This document shows, in pieces, positions 8,310-15,068 of a stretch of DNA of 15,409 bases. The number at the start of each line of letters is the position of its first letter. Position 1 is the first letter of the stretch. A program made the translations under genes and the position numbers. The notes under the pieces were generated by a model. It searched no databases and was not told the origin of the DNA. It saw nothing but the letters and a program-made list of their open reading frames with translations. The DNA comes from an uncultured Chthoniobacterales bacterium (GTDB lineage Bacteria > Verrucomicrobiota > Verrucomicrobiia > Chthoniobacterales > CAKUMP01): positions 1-15,409 of the forward strand of contig CAKUMP010000027.1 of assembly GCA_934667795.1 (NCBI GenBank). Direction: 5' to 3'.

Positions 8310-8326
8310 GGCTGGAAGCCGTTTTT
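8310..8326 (+). terminator. Weak intrinsic terminator downstream of the Type ISP gene
   Basis: A short stem GGCT/AGCC with loop GGA (8310-8320) is followed by GTTTTTA (8321-8327). The stem is only 4 bp, so termination would be weak, but together with the hairpin at 8269 it closes the defence module just before the convergent TetR gene end at 8328. Confidence 0.35.
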
Positions 8327-8327
8327 A

Positions 8328-8960
8328 CTATGATATGGCACTATTCCGGATCCCTTCAAAAACAAGGGAAAGAATTCTTCGCAACCCTTCCTCACGTACT
8401 TCCTGTTGCCCCAGATCCATCCCCAGGCTATGGGTCATGGTGTAACGATTGGAGTGATACACCGAACATAACCCGACCATGTGAATCAATAAATGTACCG
8501 GATCCAGGTCCGCGCGAAATGCACCTTCTGCCACTCCACGATCAATCATTTTTCGCAAACTCAAAATGACCGGGTTTTTAGTGACACGTACCCCTCCCCC
8601 TTTCAACCCCATCCCTCCATTCAGGTTTTCCCATAAGATCAACCGCGCAAATTCCGGATGCTCCCAATGAAAATTAAAATACGCTTCCAAAATCCCGCGA
8701 ATCGCTTCCTCCGGCCCACTCGCCCCCTCCATCACTTCTTCTTCCAGATTCTCCACCCACCCATAAACTTCCACCAACACTTCCTGATATAACCGCTCTT
8801 TACTCCCAAAATAATGATACACCATCCGCTTGCTCACTCCCGCTTCCCCCACTATCTCATCCACCGATACCCCATGGTACCCACGCTCCGCAAATAAACG
8901 TATCCCACATCCCAGTATTCTCTCCCGCACTCCCTCACTCTTCTCTTTCTTCATCCACAC
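8328..8960 (-). CDS. TetR-family transcriptional repressor
   Basis: A 210-residue regulator with the N-terminal TetR DNA-binding domain: RERILGCGIRLFAERGYHGVS (with helix 1) and the helix-turn-helix VDEIVGEAGVSKRMVYHYFGSKERLY at about 33-58. The C-terminal ligand-binding and dimerisation domain (60-210) is all-helical and includes HWEHPEFARLILWENLNGG. The longest start is GTG at 8960; ATG at 8954 (MKKEK) is equally possible and neither has a good Shine-Dalgarno sequence. It is divergent from the epimerase-led operon, and a perfect palindrome sits over that operon's promoter, so it most likely represses those genes until a pathway metabolite binds. The ligand is unknown. Confidence 0.92.
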   Translation of the reverse strand: MWMKKEKSEGVRERILGCGIRLFAERGYHGVSVDEIVGEAGVSKRMVYHYFGSKERLYQEVLVEVYGWVENLEEEVMEGASGPEEAIRGILEAYFNFHWEHPEFARLILWENLNGGMGLKGGGVRVTKNPVILSLRKMIDRGVAEGAFRADLDPVHLLIHMVGLCSVYHSNRYTMTHSLGMDLGQQEVREEGLRRILSLVFEGIRNSAIS

Positions 8961-8965
8961 ATCTT

Positions 8966-9000
8966 ACAGGGGACAGGGGACAGTTGACAAGGGACAGTTG
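8966..9000. repeat. Degenerate heptamer tandem array, five units
   Basis: Five adjacent 7-base units all beginning ACA: ACAGGGG, ACAGGGG, ACAGTTG, ACAAGGG, ACAGTTG. The phase is exact. It lies a few bases upstream of the TetR start codon, within the probable leader or promoter of that gene. The unit is unrelated to TAAATCC at 1101-1198 but has the same period. Confidence 0.75.
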
Positions 9001-9016
9001 AGCACACACGCGGGAA

Positions 9017-9142
9017 GAATTTGGAGTGCGGGGCTCTGCACCGCTTTGGTTCGAATGACGTGTGCGTTTCGCCATACAACGGTTGTTCGTACCTCCCATT
9101 CGCTATGATCCAAAGCGGCGGAAACCGCCGCACTCCAAATTC
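9017..9142. repeat. Inverted-repeat intergenic element, copy 1
   Basis: A 126-bp element with perfect 15-bp terminal inverted repeats, GAATTTGGAGTGCGG at 9017-9031 and its complement at 9128-9142. A second paired segment follows (CCGCTTTGG at 9041-9049 against CCAAAGCGG at 9110-9118), giving imperfect arms of about 36 bases around a 55-base centre. Copy 2 is at 15137-15259 with about 16 differences. No target-site duplication is visible at the ends and no protein is encoded, so it resembles a REP/MITE-like palindromic element. It separates the TetR gene from its presumed operator, and its right edge lies 6 bases from the -35 box of the operon promoter. Confidence 0.85.
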
Positions 9143-9148
9143 TTTCTC

Positions 9149-9185
9149 TTGACAATCGTATTCGTTTATGTAACTAATTAGTTAC
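9149..9185 (+). promoter_or_regulatory. Operon promoter with overlapping TetR-type operator palindrome
   Basis: TTGACA at 9149-9154 is a consensus -35 box. With 18 bases of spacing the -10 is ACTAAT (9173-9178), four of six consensus positions. A perfect 16-bp palindrome, GTAACTAATTAGTTAC, spans 9170-9185 and covers the -10 and the start region. Length, perfect symmetry and position fit a TetR-family operator acting by steric repression, and the divergent TetR gene is the obvious partner. Transcription would leave a leader of about 60 bases. A purine-rich GAGAG at 9237-9241 precedes the ATG at 9246. Confidence 0.72.
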
Positions 9186-9245
9186 TTGCAGAAATTTTTG
9201 AAGAAACAAATTACCCTTGGGTAGAACGAAAAGAAAGAGAGAACG

Positions 9246-10286
9246 ATGAGTAAAGAAATAAAATTACCGGAAGCGATTGAGAAAGATTTGGATCATTTCA
9301 TGGCGGAGCCTGACGCGAATGTTTTATCGACCGTGGAGAAGTCGGAGGGGGATTTTGTGGTATTGGGAGCGGCTGGGAAAATGGGTCCGACAGTGGCGTT
9401 GATGTTGCGTAAAGCGATTGATAAACTCGGGAAGAAGCAGGAAGTGTATGGGGTTTCGCGATTTTCCGATCCCAAGTCACGTGAGCAACTGGAAGCCTGG
9501 GGGATCAAGACGGTTCCTTGTGACTTACTGGATGCAGGAGCGGTGAAAAACCTTCCGGATGCGAAAAACGTTCTTTTTCTTGCCGGGCAAAAATTTGGGA
9601 CCTCCTCGAATCCGGAGTTAACCTGGGTGATGAACACCCTGACACCGGCGAATGTTGCGGAGCGGTATAAAGATGCCCGCATTGTTGCCTATTCTACGGG
9701 TTGCGTCTATCCGTTTACAAAAATCGGGAGTGGAGGTTCTGTGGAGACTGACGAAATCGACCCACAAGGAGAATACGCCAATACCTGTGCCGGGCGTGAA
9801 CGTGTTTTTGAATATTATGCCAAAAAGAACAACACCCCGATTGCGCTTTACCGACTGAATTACGCCGTCGATCTGCGGTATGGAGTCATCGTGGATGTCG
9901 CGCAAAAAGTCCTGGCGGGTGAAGAAGTGGATGTCTCCATGGGGCAGGTCAATCTGATCTGGCAAGGTGATGCGGTTGCGCGTTCGATTGCATTGCTCGA
10001 CCACGCATCCAATCCTGCATTCAAATTAAACGTCACCGGGCCGGAAACCATTGCCATTCGTTTCCTGGCAGAAAAACTGGCCGGATATTTTGGCAAAACG
10101 GCAAAAATTACCGGGACCGAACAACCTGAAGCGTGGTTAAGTAATGCCTCGCTTTCCAACCGCCTCTTCGGGTATCCTCAAGTCACCTTGGACGAAATGA
10201 TCCAATGGGTGGCAGCCTATTTACAAACCGGTGGATCCACGCTGAACAAACCCACCCATTTTGAAACACGAGACGGGAAATTTTAA
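9246..10286 (+). CDS. NAD(P)-binding epimerase/dehydratase-like protein (extended SDR)
   Basis: A 346-residue extended short-chain dehydrogenase/reductase fold protein. After a 35-residue N-terminal extension the nucleotide loop reads GAAGKMG (41-47). The central strand ends in YSTGCVYP (149-156) with S150/T151 in the usual Ser/Thr position. The active-site tyrosine is Y177 in GEYANTCAGRER. The position four residues later, normally the lysine of YxxxK, is C181. This is odd for a classical SDR, although I recall the Y-xxx-C-xGRER pattern in relatives from the same gene context; that recollection should be tested. It is the first gene of the TetR-controlled operon, 95 bases before the DHDPS-family gene. 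The likely role is redox, epimerisation or dehydration of a sugar acid or derivative. The family call is firm; reaction unknown. Confidence 0.88.
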   Translation: MSKEIKLPEAIEKDLDHFMAEPDANVLSTVEKSEGDFVVLGAAGKMGPTVALMLRKAIDKLGKKQEVYGVSRFSDPKSREQLEAWGIKTVPCDLLDAGAVKNLPDAKNVLFLAGQKFGTSSNPELTWVMNTLTPANVAERYKDARIVAYSTGCVYPFTKIGSGGSVETDEIDPQGEYANTCAGRERVFEYYAKKNNTPIALYRLNYAVDLRYGVIVDVAQKVLAGEEVDVSMGQVNLIWQGDAVARSIALLDHASNPAFKLNVTGPETIAIRFLAEKLAGYFGKTAKITGTEQPEAWLSNASLSNRLFGYPQVTLDEMIQWVAAYLQTGGSTLNKPTHFETRDGKF

Positions 10287-10296
10287 TACCAGCAAT

Positions 10297-10328
10297 TTTT
10301 CAAAAACGTCTTATATTTTTTTTGAAAA
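10297..10328 (+). promoter_or_regulatory. AT-only hairpin in the epimerase-DHDPS gap
   Basis: Arms TTTTCAAAAA (10297-10306) and TTTTTGAAAA (10319-10328) are perfectly complementary over 10 bp around a 12-base loop, in a 95-base gap rich in A and T. It could modulate read-through or stability between the first and second genes of the operon. Such AT-rich sequence can also pair by chance, and the function is not established. Confidence 0.35.
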
Positions 10329-10381
10329 TTTCTTTATCAATTCCTTACCAACTTTTTTAGAACCTCAAGAAAACAACCATT

Positions 10382-11431
10382 ATGGATATCAAAGCACACT
10401 TGCATCAGGGTCAGGTCATTCCCGCGTTGCCACTGGCACTGAATAAAGACCGGAAATTTAATGAAAAATACCAGCGTGCGCTGGTGCGTTATTATCTGGC
10501 CGCGGGGACAGGCGGGCTTGCGGTCGGGGTGCATTCCACCCAGTTTGAAATCCGCGACCCGGAACACAACTTGTTCAAACCCGTCCTGCAGCTTGCTTCC
10601 GAAACGATTGATGCAGAATTGTCCGCAAACCCGCGCGACTATCTGAAAATTGCCGGGATCTGTGGCAAAACCCCGCAAGCGATCAGCGAGGCAGAAACCG
10701 CACGCGAACTGGGGTATCAAGCCGCCCTGCTCAGTATGGTGGCTATGAGTCAGGAAGAAATTCCTGCGATTCTGGAGCATTGCAAAAAAGTTTCGGAAGT
10801 CCTGCCGGTCATTGGGTTTTATCTGCAGCCTGCTGTTGGCGGACGCATATTTCCTTACGAATTCTGGCGGGAATTTGCAGAAATCCCGAATGTCATTGCC
10901 ATTAAAATTGCTCCCTTTAACCGTTATCAGACCAATGATGTGGTCCGTGCCATCTGTGCTGCCGGGCGTACCGATATTGCGCTTTATACCGGGAATGATG
11001 ACAACATCATCGGGGATCTTCTGACGCCCTTTGTTTTCCCTGGTCCGGATGGGAAACTGGTGTCTCGTTATATTATTGGTGGGCTGCTTGGACAATGGGG
11101 AGTCTGGACCCGTAAAGCGGTTCAACTGCTTGAAGAAATTAAAACCGCTCGCCAAAAACCCAGTCTGGACGCTTCCTGGTTCACGCGTAATGCGGCACTG
11201 ACCGACATCAATGCAGTGGTGTTTGATGCCGCGAATAAATTTGCCGGCTGTATTCCTGGCATTCACGAAATTCTGCGTCGTCAGGGCCTGCTGGAGGGGA
11301 TCTGGGCGCTGAATCCTGAAGAACAACTCTCGCCGGGCCAGTCGGAAGAGCTGGATCGCATTTATAAAGCATACCCTGAATGGAACGATGATTGTTTTGT
11401 GCAGGAAAACCTGGATAATTGGTTGAAATAA
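10382..11431 (+). CDS. DHDPS/N-acetylneuraminate lyase-family protein
   Basis: A 349-residue TIM-barrel class I aldolase-like protein. K175 in VIAIKIAPFN is in the position of the Schiff-base lysine, and Y147 in PVIGFYLQPA matches the catalytic tyrosine of the family. The usual GTTGE substrate loop is replaced by GVHSTQFE (49-56), so it is not a true DapA. It is longer than DapA (about 290-300 residues), with an extended C-terminal helical part (about 290-349). Members of the superfamily cleave or dehydrate 2-keto acids, often yielding pyruvate. The ATG at 10382 has only a weak purine-rich AAGAAAA upstream. Next to the epimerase-like gene and the serine dehydratase genes it points to a catabolic route ending in pyruvate; the substrate is unknown. 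Confidence 0.9.
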   Translation: MDIKAHLHQGQVIPALPLALNKDRKFNEKYQRALVRYYLAAGTGGLAVGVHSTQFEIRDPEHNLFKPVLQLASETIDAELSANPRDYLKIAGICGKTPQAISEAETARELGYQAALLSMVAMSQEEIPAILEHCKKVSEVLPVIGFYLQPAVGGRIFPYEFWREFAEIPNVIAIKIAPFNRYQTNDVVRAICAAGRTDIALYTGNDDNIIGDLLTPFVFPGPDGKLVSRYIIGGLLGQWGVWTRKAVQLLEEIKTARQKPSLDASWFTRNAALTDINAVVFDAANKFAGCIPGIHEILRRQGLLEGIWALNPEEQLSPGQSEELDRIYKAYPEWNDDCFVQENLDNWLK

Positions 11432-11436
11432 AGAAA

Positions 11437-12141
11437 ATGCCTATGGACTCCGTTTTTGAGATTATTGGCCCCCCTATGGTGGGTCCATCCAGTTCCCACA
11501 CGGCAGGCGCCTGCCGTCTGGGCCTGGCTGCCCGTGCGATTCTGGCGGAGACTCCCGCGCATGCTCAAATCGGACTCCATGGCTCTTTCTGGTCCACCGG
11601 ACAAGGCCACGGAACCGATCAGGCGATTATTTCCGGATTACTCAACCGCCGACCTGAAGATGATCGCCTTAAAAGCGCATTTGAAGATGCCAAACAAGAG
11701 CATCTGACATTTTCCTTTGAACAAATCGACCTGGGGCTGAATGCGCACCCAAATTCTGTAAAAATTACCCTGACCTCCCACCCGGATTCTGAATCCAAGG
11801 AAACTCCCCACTCCATCCAGATGCTGGGATCCTCCACGGGTGGCGGTTCCATCCTGATCTGGGAAATCGATTCTTTTTCTGTCAACTGGAATGGAACGCT
11901 GGATGCCCTGATCCTCTGGCACCAGGATGAAGTCGGATTTCTCAGTCGCGTGACCACTGTTCTGGCCTGCGCAGACGCAAATATTGCTTCGATTCGAACC
12001 TCGCGTTTACACCGCGGAGAAAATGCACTGACGCTGATCGAACTTGACGCTCCCCTGCGTCCGGAAGTCATCAATTTCCTTCCTATTCTTCAATCGGTTC
12101 AAAAAGCGCATTACCTCCCCAGTCTTACTCGATCCAAATGA
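11437..12141 (+). CDS. sdaAB: L-serine dehydratase, iron-sulfur type, beta subunit
   Basis: About 234 residues from ATG 11437, which lies 5 bases after the previous stop; a TTG at 11419 would overlap that gene and is less likely, and ATG 11443 is also possible. The N-terminus SVFEIIGPPMVGPSSSHTAGACRLG is the signature of the beta domain of bacterial [4Fe-4S] serine dehydratases (the string is residues 5-29). The last 75 residues (from about LDALILWHQDEVGFLSRVTTVLA) form an ACT domain, which in this family senses or binds amino acid. It pairs with the alpha subunit encoded next, whose start overlaps its stop (ATGA). The complex deaminates L-serine to pyruvate and ammonia in the cytoplasm, the cluster acting as Lewis acid. 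An alternative hydroxy-amino-acid substrate is possible given the operon. Confidence 0.9.
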   Translation: MPMDSVFEIIGPPMVGPSSSHTAGACRLGLAARAILAETPAHAQIGLHGSFWSTGQGHGTDQAIISGLLNRRPEDDRLKSAFEDAKQEHLTFSFEQIDLGLNAHPNSVKITLTSHPDSESKETPHSIQMLGSSTGGGSILIWEIDSFSVNWNGTLDALILWHQDEVGFLSRVTTVLACADANIASIRTSRLHRGENALTLIELDAPLRPEVINFLPILQSVQKAHYLPSLTRSK

Positions 12142-13019
12142 AATATTTTTATCAATCCGCCCAGGAACTTGCTGCCCTTTGTGAAATTCACAAAATGTCT
12201 ATCGCCGAGCTTGCGATCCACCGCGAAGAAGAAGCTTCCGGCGACAGCCAGCAGGAAATCCGCGCTCGTATGTCGAAATATTATGGCCTCATGCGTGAGT
12301 CCATTGAACGCGGACTCAAAATCGAAAATATTTCTCCCAGCGGGTTGTCCGGAGGAGATGCTTCAAAAATTTTTCAATATGCAGAAACGACTCCCAATCC
12401 GCTTTTGGGAACGCAATTTGCAAAAACCATTGCGTATGGCTTTGCCGTACTGGAAACCAATGCCGCCTTTGGACGCATCGTGGCAACGCCCACAGCAGGC
12501 AGCGCAGGCATTGTTCCGGCCTGTTTATTTTCTCTGCAGGAATCGCATGGTTTAAGCGATGAAGATGCCACGACCGCCTTGTTTACAGCCGCAGGGATCG
12601 GGCATATCATCGGAGCGAACGCCTGCTTTTCCGGTGCACAGGGAGGATGTCAGGCAGAAGTAGGCAGTGCGTCGAGCATGGCTGCTGCCGCCATCACAGA
12701 AGCCATGGGGGGCAGTGTCCAGGCCACCATCGACGCTGCCGCCTTCGGGCTCATGAACACCCTCGGACTTGTCTGTGATCCCGTTGGCGGATATGTGGAA
12801 GTTCCTTGCGTCAGCCGCAACGGCATGTTTGCCGTCCATAGTTTTCTGGCAGCCACCATGGCGCTCTCTGGTGCGCGCTGCGTCATCCCCTACGATGATG
12901 TCGTGATCGCCATGCGGGATATCGGCCAGCGAATGCCTCGCGCGCTCAAGGAAACATCAGAAGCCGGTCTCGCAACCACCCCCGCCGGACTCAAATACCG
13001 GCCATCGCCACGGGGGTAA
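12138..13019 (+). CDS. sdaAA: L-serine dehydratase, iron-sulfur type, alpha subunit
   Basis: A 293-residue catalytic subunit. Family motifs include SGLSGGDASK (68-77), ATPTAGSAGIVPA (116-128), GANACFSGAQGGCQAEVGSA (159-178) and DPVGGYVEVPCVSRN (214-228). Cysteines C171, C213 and C224 are spaced 42 and 11 residues apart, matching the three cluster-binding cysteines known from the single-chain Legionella enzyme (343, 385, 396), so the [4Fe-4S] site is intact. The ATG at 12138 overlaps the beta-subunit stop by 4 bases, giving translational coupling and equal dosage. It is the last gene of the TetR-controlled operon; I see no clear hairpin terminator after it. The enzyme should be oxygen sensitive, hinting at an anaerobic or microaerobic lifestyle (inference). 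Confidence 0.93.
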   Translation: MKYFYQSAQELAALCEIHKMSIAELAIHREEEASGDSQQEIRARMSKYYGLMRESIERGLKIENISPSGLSGGDASKIFQYAETTPNPLLGTQFAKTIAYGFAVLETNAAFGRIVATPTAGSAGIVPACLFSLQESHGLSDEDATTALFTAAGIGHIIGANACFSGAQGGCQAEVGSASSMAAAAITEAMGGSVQATIDAAAFGLMNTLGLVCDPVGGYVEVPCVSRNGMFAVHSFLAATMALSGARCVIPYDDVVIAMRDIGQRMPRALKETSEAGLATTPAGLKYRPSPRG

Positions 13020-13102
13020 ACAGATAATAAAACATCCGGATTAGCCGCAGAATGAAGTCTTCGACATAGTCTATCTCATATTAATCCAAATAGACACTCT
13101 TG

Positions 13103-13190
13103 TCCAAAACCCTTAAAAATCGGCGTTTATTTATGGATCAATTATCCTGTTTTTTATCCGCAGATTAACGCAGATTAACGCAGATTATTC
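13103..13190. repeat. Flanking repeat of the GxxExxxE cassette, left copy
   Basis: An 88-bp segment repeated in direct orientation at 13797-13872. It opens with TCCAAAACCCTTAAAAATC and ends with CGCAGATTAA-type decamers in tandem (13159-13186). The right copy lacks one decamer unit and has scattered changes in the middle. A 21-bp part (13156-13176) also occurs inverted at 13710-13730. Confidence 0.8.
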
Positions 13191-13218
13191 CTGGAATTTT
13201 TATCCAGAAACAACGTAA

Positions 13219-13659
13219 ATGAACATTGATTAAAAAAACAAGGATCCAGAAACCTTTGCAGTGATTGGGGCTGCAATGGAAGTTCATCAAGAATTAAGAA
13301 AGGGCTTTTTGGAAGTGGTGTATCAAGATGCACTAGCAGTGGAATTTGCTTACCGTAGTATTCCATTTGAACGCGAAAAACTACTTCGCATTCATTACAA
13401 AGGGGGAGCATTACCTAGTACGTACAAAACAGACTTTGTATGTTTTGAAACATTGCTAGTGGAATGTAAGGCTCAACAATCGATCGGAGGCGTGGAAGAT
13501 GCTCAGGTTCTTAACTACCTTCGCATCACTGGCCTTAACCGTGCCATACTTTTAAACTTCGGCACTTCCTCTCTTCAATATAAACACCTTCTCTTTTCCC
13601 CACAAAAAACTGCGTCGATTTGTGTCAACCTACGGACCCTCCTATATTATAATTCATAG
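13219..13659 (+). pseudogene. GxxExxxE-family protein, early stop codon; internal GTG restart possible
   Basis: Members of this small family (about 120-140 residues) have a PD-(D/E)xK-like core, function unproven. From GTG 13261 the frame encodes 132 residues: IGAAMEVHQELRKGFLE is the family N-terminal block, D58, E68 and K70 (TDF, VECKA) form the nuclease-like motif, and VLNYLRITGLNRAILLNFG the C-terminal block. Family similarity begins before that GTG (KDPETFAV), and in the same frame an ATG at 13219 gives MNID followed by TAA at 13231-13233. A single change from TTA to TAA would explain this. So the gene is either inactivated or starts at GTG 13261, losing the first residues. It is AT-richer than the operon upstream and enclosed by repeats. 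The second Glu of the GxxExxxE motif is Gln here (GFLEVVYQ). Confidence 0.75.
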
Positions 13660-13709
13660 ACTTACTTAATCCATAAAACTCACAGCTTCTTTCTCTTATT
13701 CCTAAAAAA

Positions 13710-13730
13710 AATCTGCGTTAATCTGCGGAT
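13710..13730. repeat. Inverted copy of the CGCAGATTAA repeat downstream of the GxxExxxE gene
   Basis: This 21-bp segment is the exact reverse complement of 13156-13176, so the broken gene lies between perfect inverted repeats. The same 21 bp recur in direct orientation at 13848-13868. Shorter relatives (AATCTGCGGATTCACACAGA at about 13744, CATCTGCGGATCGATT at about 13821) lie between them. Confidence 0.85.
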
Positions 13731-13796
13731 CCTTTCAGGCTTAAATCTGCGGATTCACACAGATGATTTTTTAAACTTTTATGTTCCATTACTTCG

Positions 13797-13872
13797 TCCA
13801 AGCCCTTAAAAATCACTGTCCATCTGCGGATCGATTCACCTGTTTTTATCCGCAGATTAACGCAGATTATTC
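13797..13872. repeat. Flanking repeat of the GxxExxxE cassette, right copy
   Basis: A 76-bp direct copy of 13103-13190, with one 10-bp unit fewer and two single-base gaps. The segment between the two copies (13191-13796) holds the broken GxxExxxE gene and one inverted sub-repeat, so the whole 13103-13872 stretch has the outline of a small insertion cassette. Confidence 0.75.
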
Positions 13873-13972
13873 TTTTAAATTTTCAGCGTTTTTCCGCAGC
13901 TTATAATATTCAGGCAATGGCTCCCTACAATTTCTTTGTTCCTTTTTTTATTTCTGTTATCTTTAACAAAGT

Positions 13973-14851
13973 ATGACTGACCACCGCCCTGAAATCCATA
14001 TTGTTTACGATGCCAAGCATGAACTCGGTGAAGGCCCGATTTATTGTGAAAAATCCAATTCTCTTTATTGGGTAAATATTCTGGAAGGAGAAATCTGGAA
14101 AATGGATCTTTCCACGGAGTCACCTGAGCGGCTTTGTAAAAGTGATGAAGTGATTGGTGGTTTCACCTTCCAGGAAGATGGTTCGCTTTTGCTCTTCCGT
14201 GTGCGCGATATAGCAAAGCTGGATCCAGCAACCGGTACAATTACGTCGCTGATCTCTTTCCACGATGAAGGGATGGCGCGTTTTAATGATGTCATTGCGG
14301 CGCCTGATGGTTCTGTCTTTGCCGGAACGATCGGAGAGTTTGCGGAGACCGGAGGGCTTTATCATGTTTCCCTGAATGGAATGGTTACTTCCCTGTTCAA
14401 AGGCACCAAAATTGCAAACGGGATGGGATTTTCTCCTGATCTCAAAACGTTTTATTGGACGTGTTCCTCTTCCCGCACGATTTTTGCATTCGACTATAAT
14501 GCATTGTCTTCCACGCTTGGCAACCGGCGTGAATTATATAAAGCCACACCGGATGAAGGGATTCCGGATGGGCTGACCCTTGATTCCAAAGGGGACCTCT
14601 GGTCTGCTCGCTGGGATGGATACGGGTTCTGCCACATCACTTCCAAGGGAGAACTCGTGCAGCACTACCGCCTCCCTGCCGCCCAGGTTTCTTCCCTCAG
14701 CTTTGCCGGACCCAAATTCGATACCCTTTACGCCACATCTGCCGGCGCAAGTGCCAACCTCGCCGAATTCGATGGCGCAATCTTCAAAATCACCGGCCTC
14801 CAAACAACAGGAAAACCAGAATTCCGCTCCAAAATCCTGTTAGACCAATAA
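13973..14851 (+). CDS. SMP-30/gluconolactonase/LRE-family protein
   Basis: A 292-residue six-bladed beta-propeller of the SMP-30 family, which hydrolyses sugar lactones to sugar acids using one divalent metal. The four metal-site residues are visible: E20 (LGEGP), N105 (RFNDV), N149 (IANGMGFSPD) and D199 (IPDGLTLD). The typical motifs DPATG, PDGSVFAGT, GLYHVS, and GDLWSARWDG mark successive blades. Length is normal. The ATG at 13973 has no Shine-Dalgarno sequence. It is separated from the serine dehydratase operon by 950 bases including the repeat cassette, so co-transcription is doubtful, but the product (a sugar acid) would suit the keto-acid enzymes of that operon. There is no signal peptide, so cytoplasmic. 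Confidence 0.93.
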   Translation: MTDHRPEIHIVYDAKHELGEGPIYCEKSNSLYWVNILEGEIWKMDLSTESPERLCKSDEVIGGFTFQEDGSLLLFRVRDIAKLDPATGTITSLISFHDEGMARFNDVIAAPDGSVFAGTIGEFAETGGLYHVSLNGMVTSLFKGTKIANGMGFSPDLKTFYWTCSSSRTIFAFDYNALSSTLGNRRELYKATPDEGIPDGLTLDSKGDLWSARWDGYGFCHITSKGELVQHYRLPAAQVSSLSFAGPKFDTLYATSAGASANLAEFDGAIFKITGLQTTGKPEFRSKILLDQ

Positions 14852-15024
14852 ATATACCCTGTAAGGGTGATCTAAAACGCTGATTGCCCCTTGTCTTGCG
14901 ACCACGCGCTTACCGCTTTGTCTTTCATTGAACGCTTTAATTGGATCGACGCTACAGACCGTTTTAACGATCCCTGTGCATCTAAAACTGCCGCAGGTCG
15001 GTACAAGTCGCACTAATAAGCGTA

Positions 15025-15040
15025 GTTCGTTCAAACGAAC
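15025..15040. promoter_or_regulatory. Palindrome GTTCGTT-CA-AACGAAC
   Basis: Perfect 7-bp arms separated by two bases. The length and symmetry fit a dimeric repressor site, or a small RNA hairpin. No adjacent gene start is visible, so the target is unknown; it may relate to a gene beyond the right edge. Confidence 0.4.
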
Positions 15041-15068
15041 ATGATTAGAAAAGGTTAAGTTTAAGTAC

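Noticed and set aside
9017..9142. Insertion sequence with target-site duplication
   Set aside because: The flanking bases (CGGGAA left, TTTCTC right) show no duplication and no transposase is encoded.
8951..9155. Short minus-strand frames through the inverted-repeat element (peptide with IWSAAVSA)
   Set aside because: The same peptide start is visible in copy 2, but a one-base insertion there shifts the frame, so conservation is at the DNA rather than protein level.
10337..11326. Minus-strand frame of 329 codons opposite the DHDPS-family gene
   Set aside because: The plus strand has the full aldolase-family signature; the antisense translation has no recognisable domain.
14840..15034. Minus-strand 64-codon frame after the lactonase
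   Set aside because: There is no recognisable domain and no good ribosome site, and it overlaps palindromic sequence; it could be a remnant, but the evidence is insufficient.
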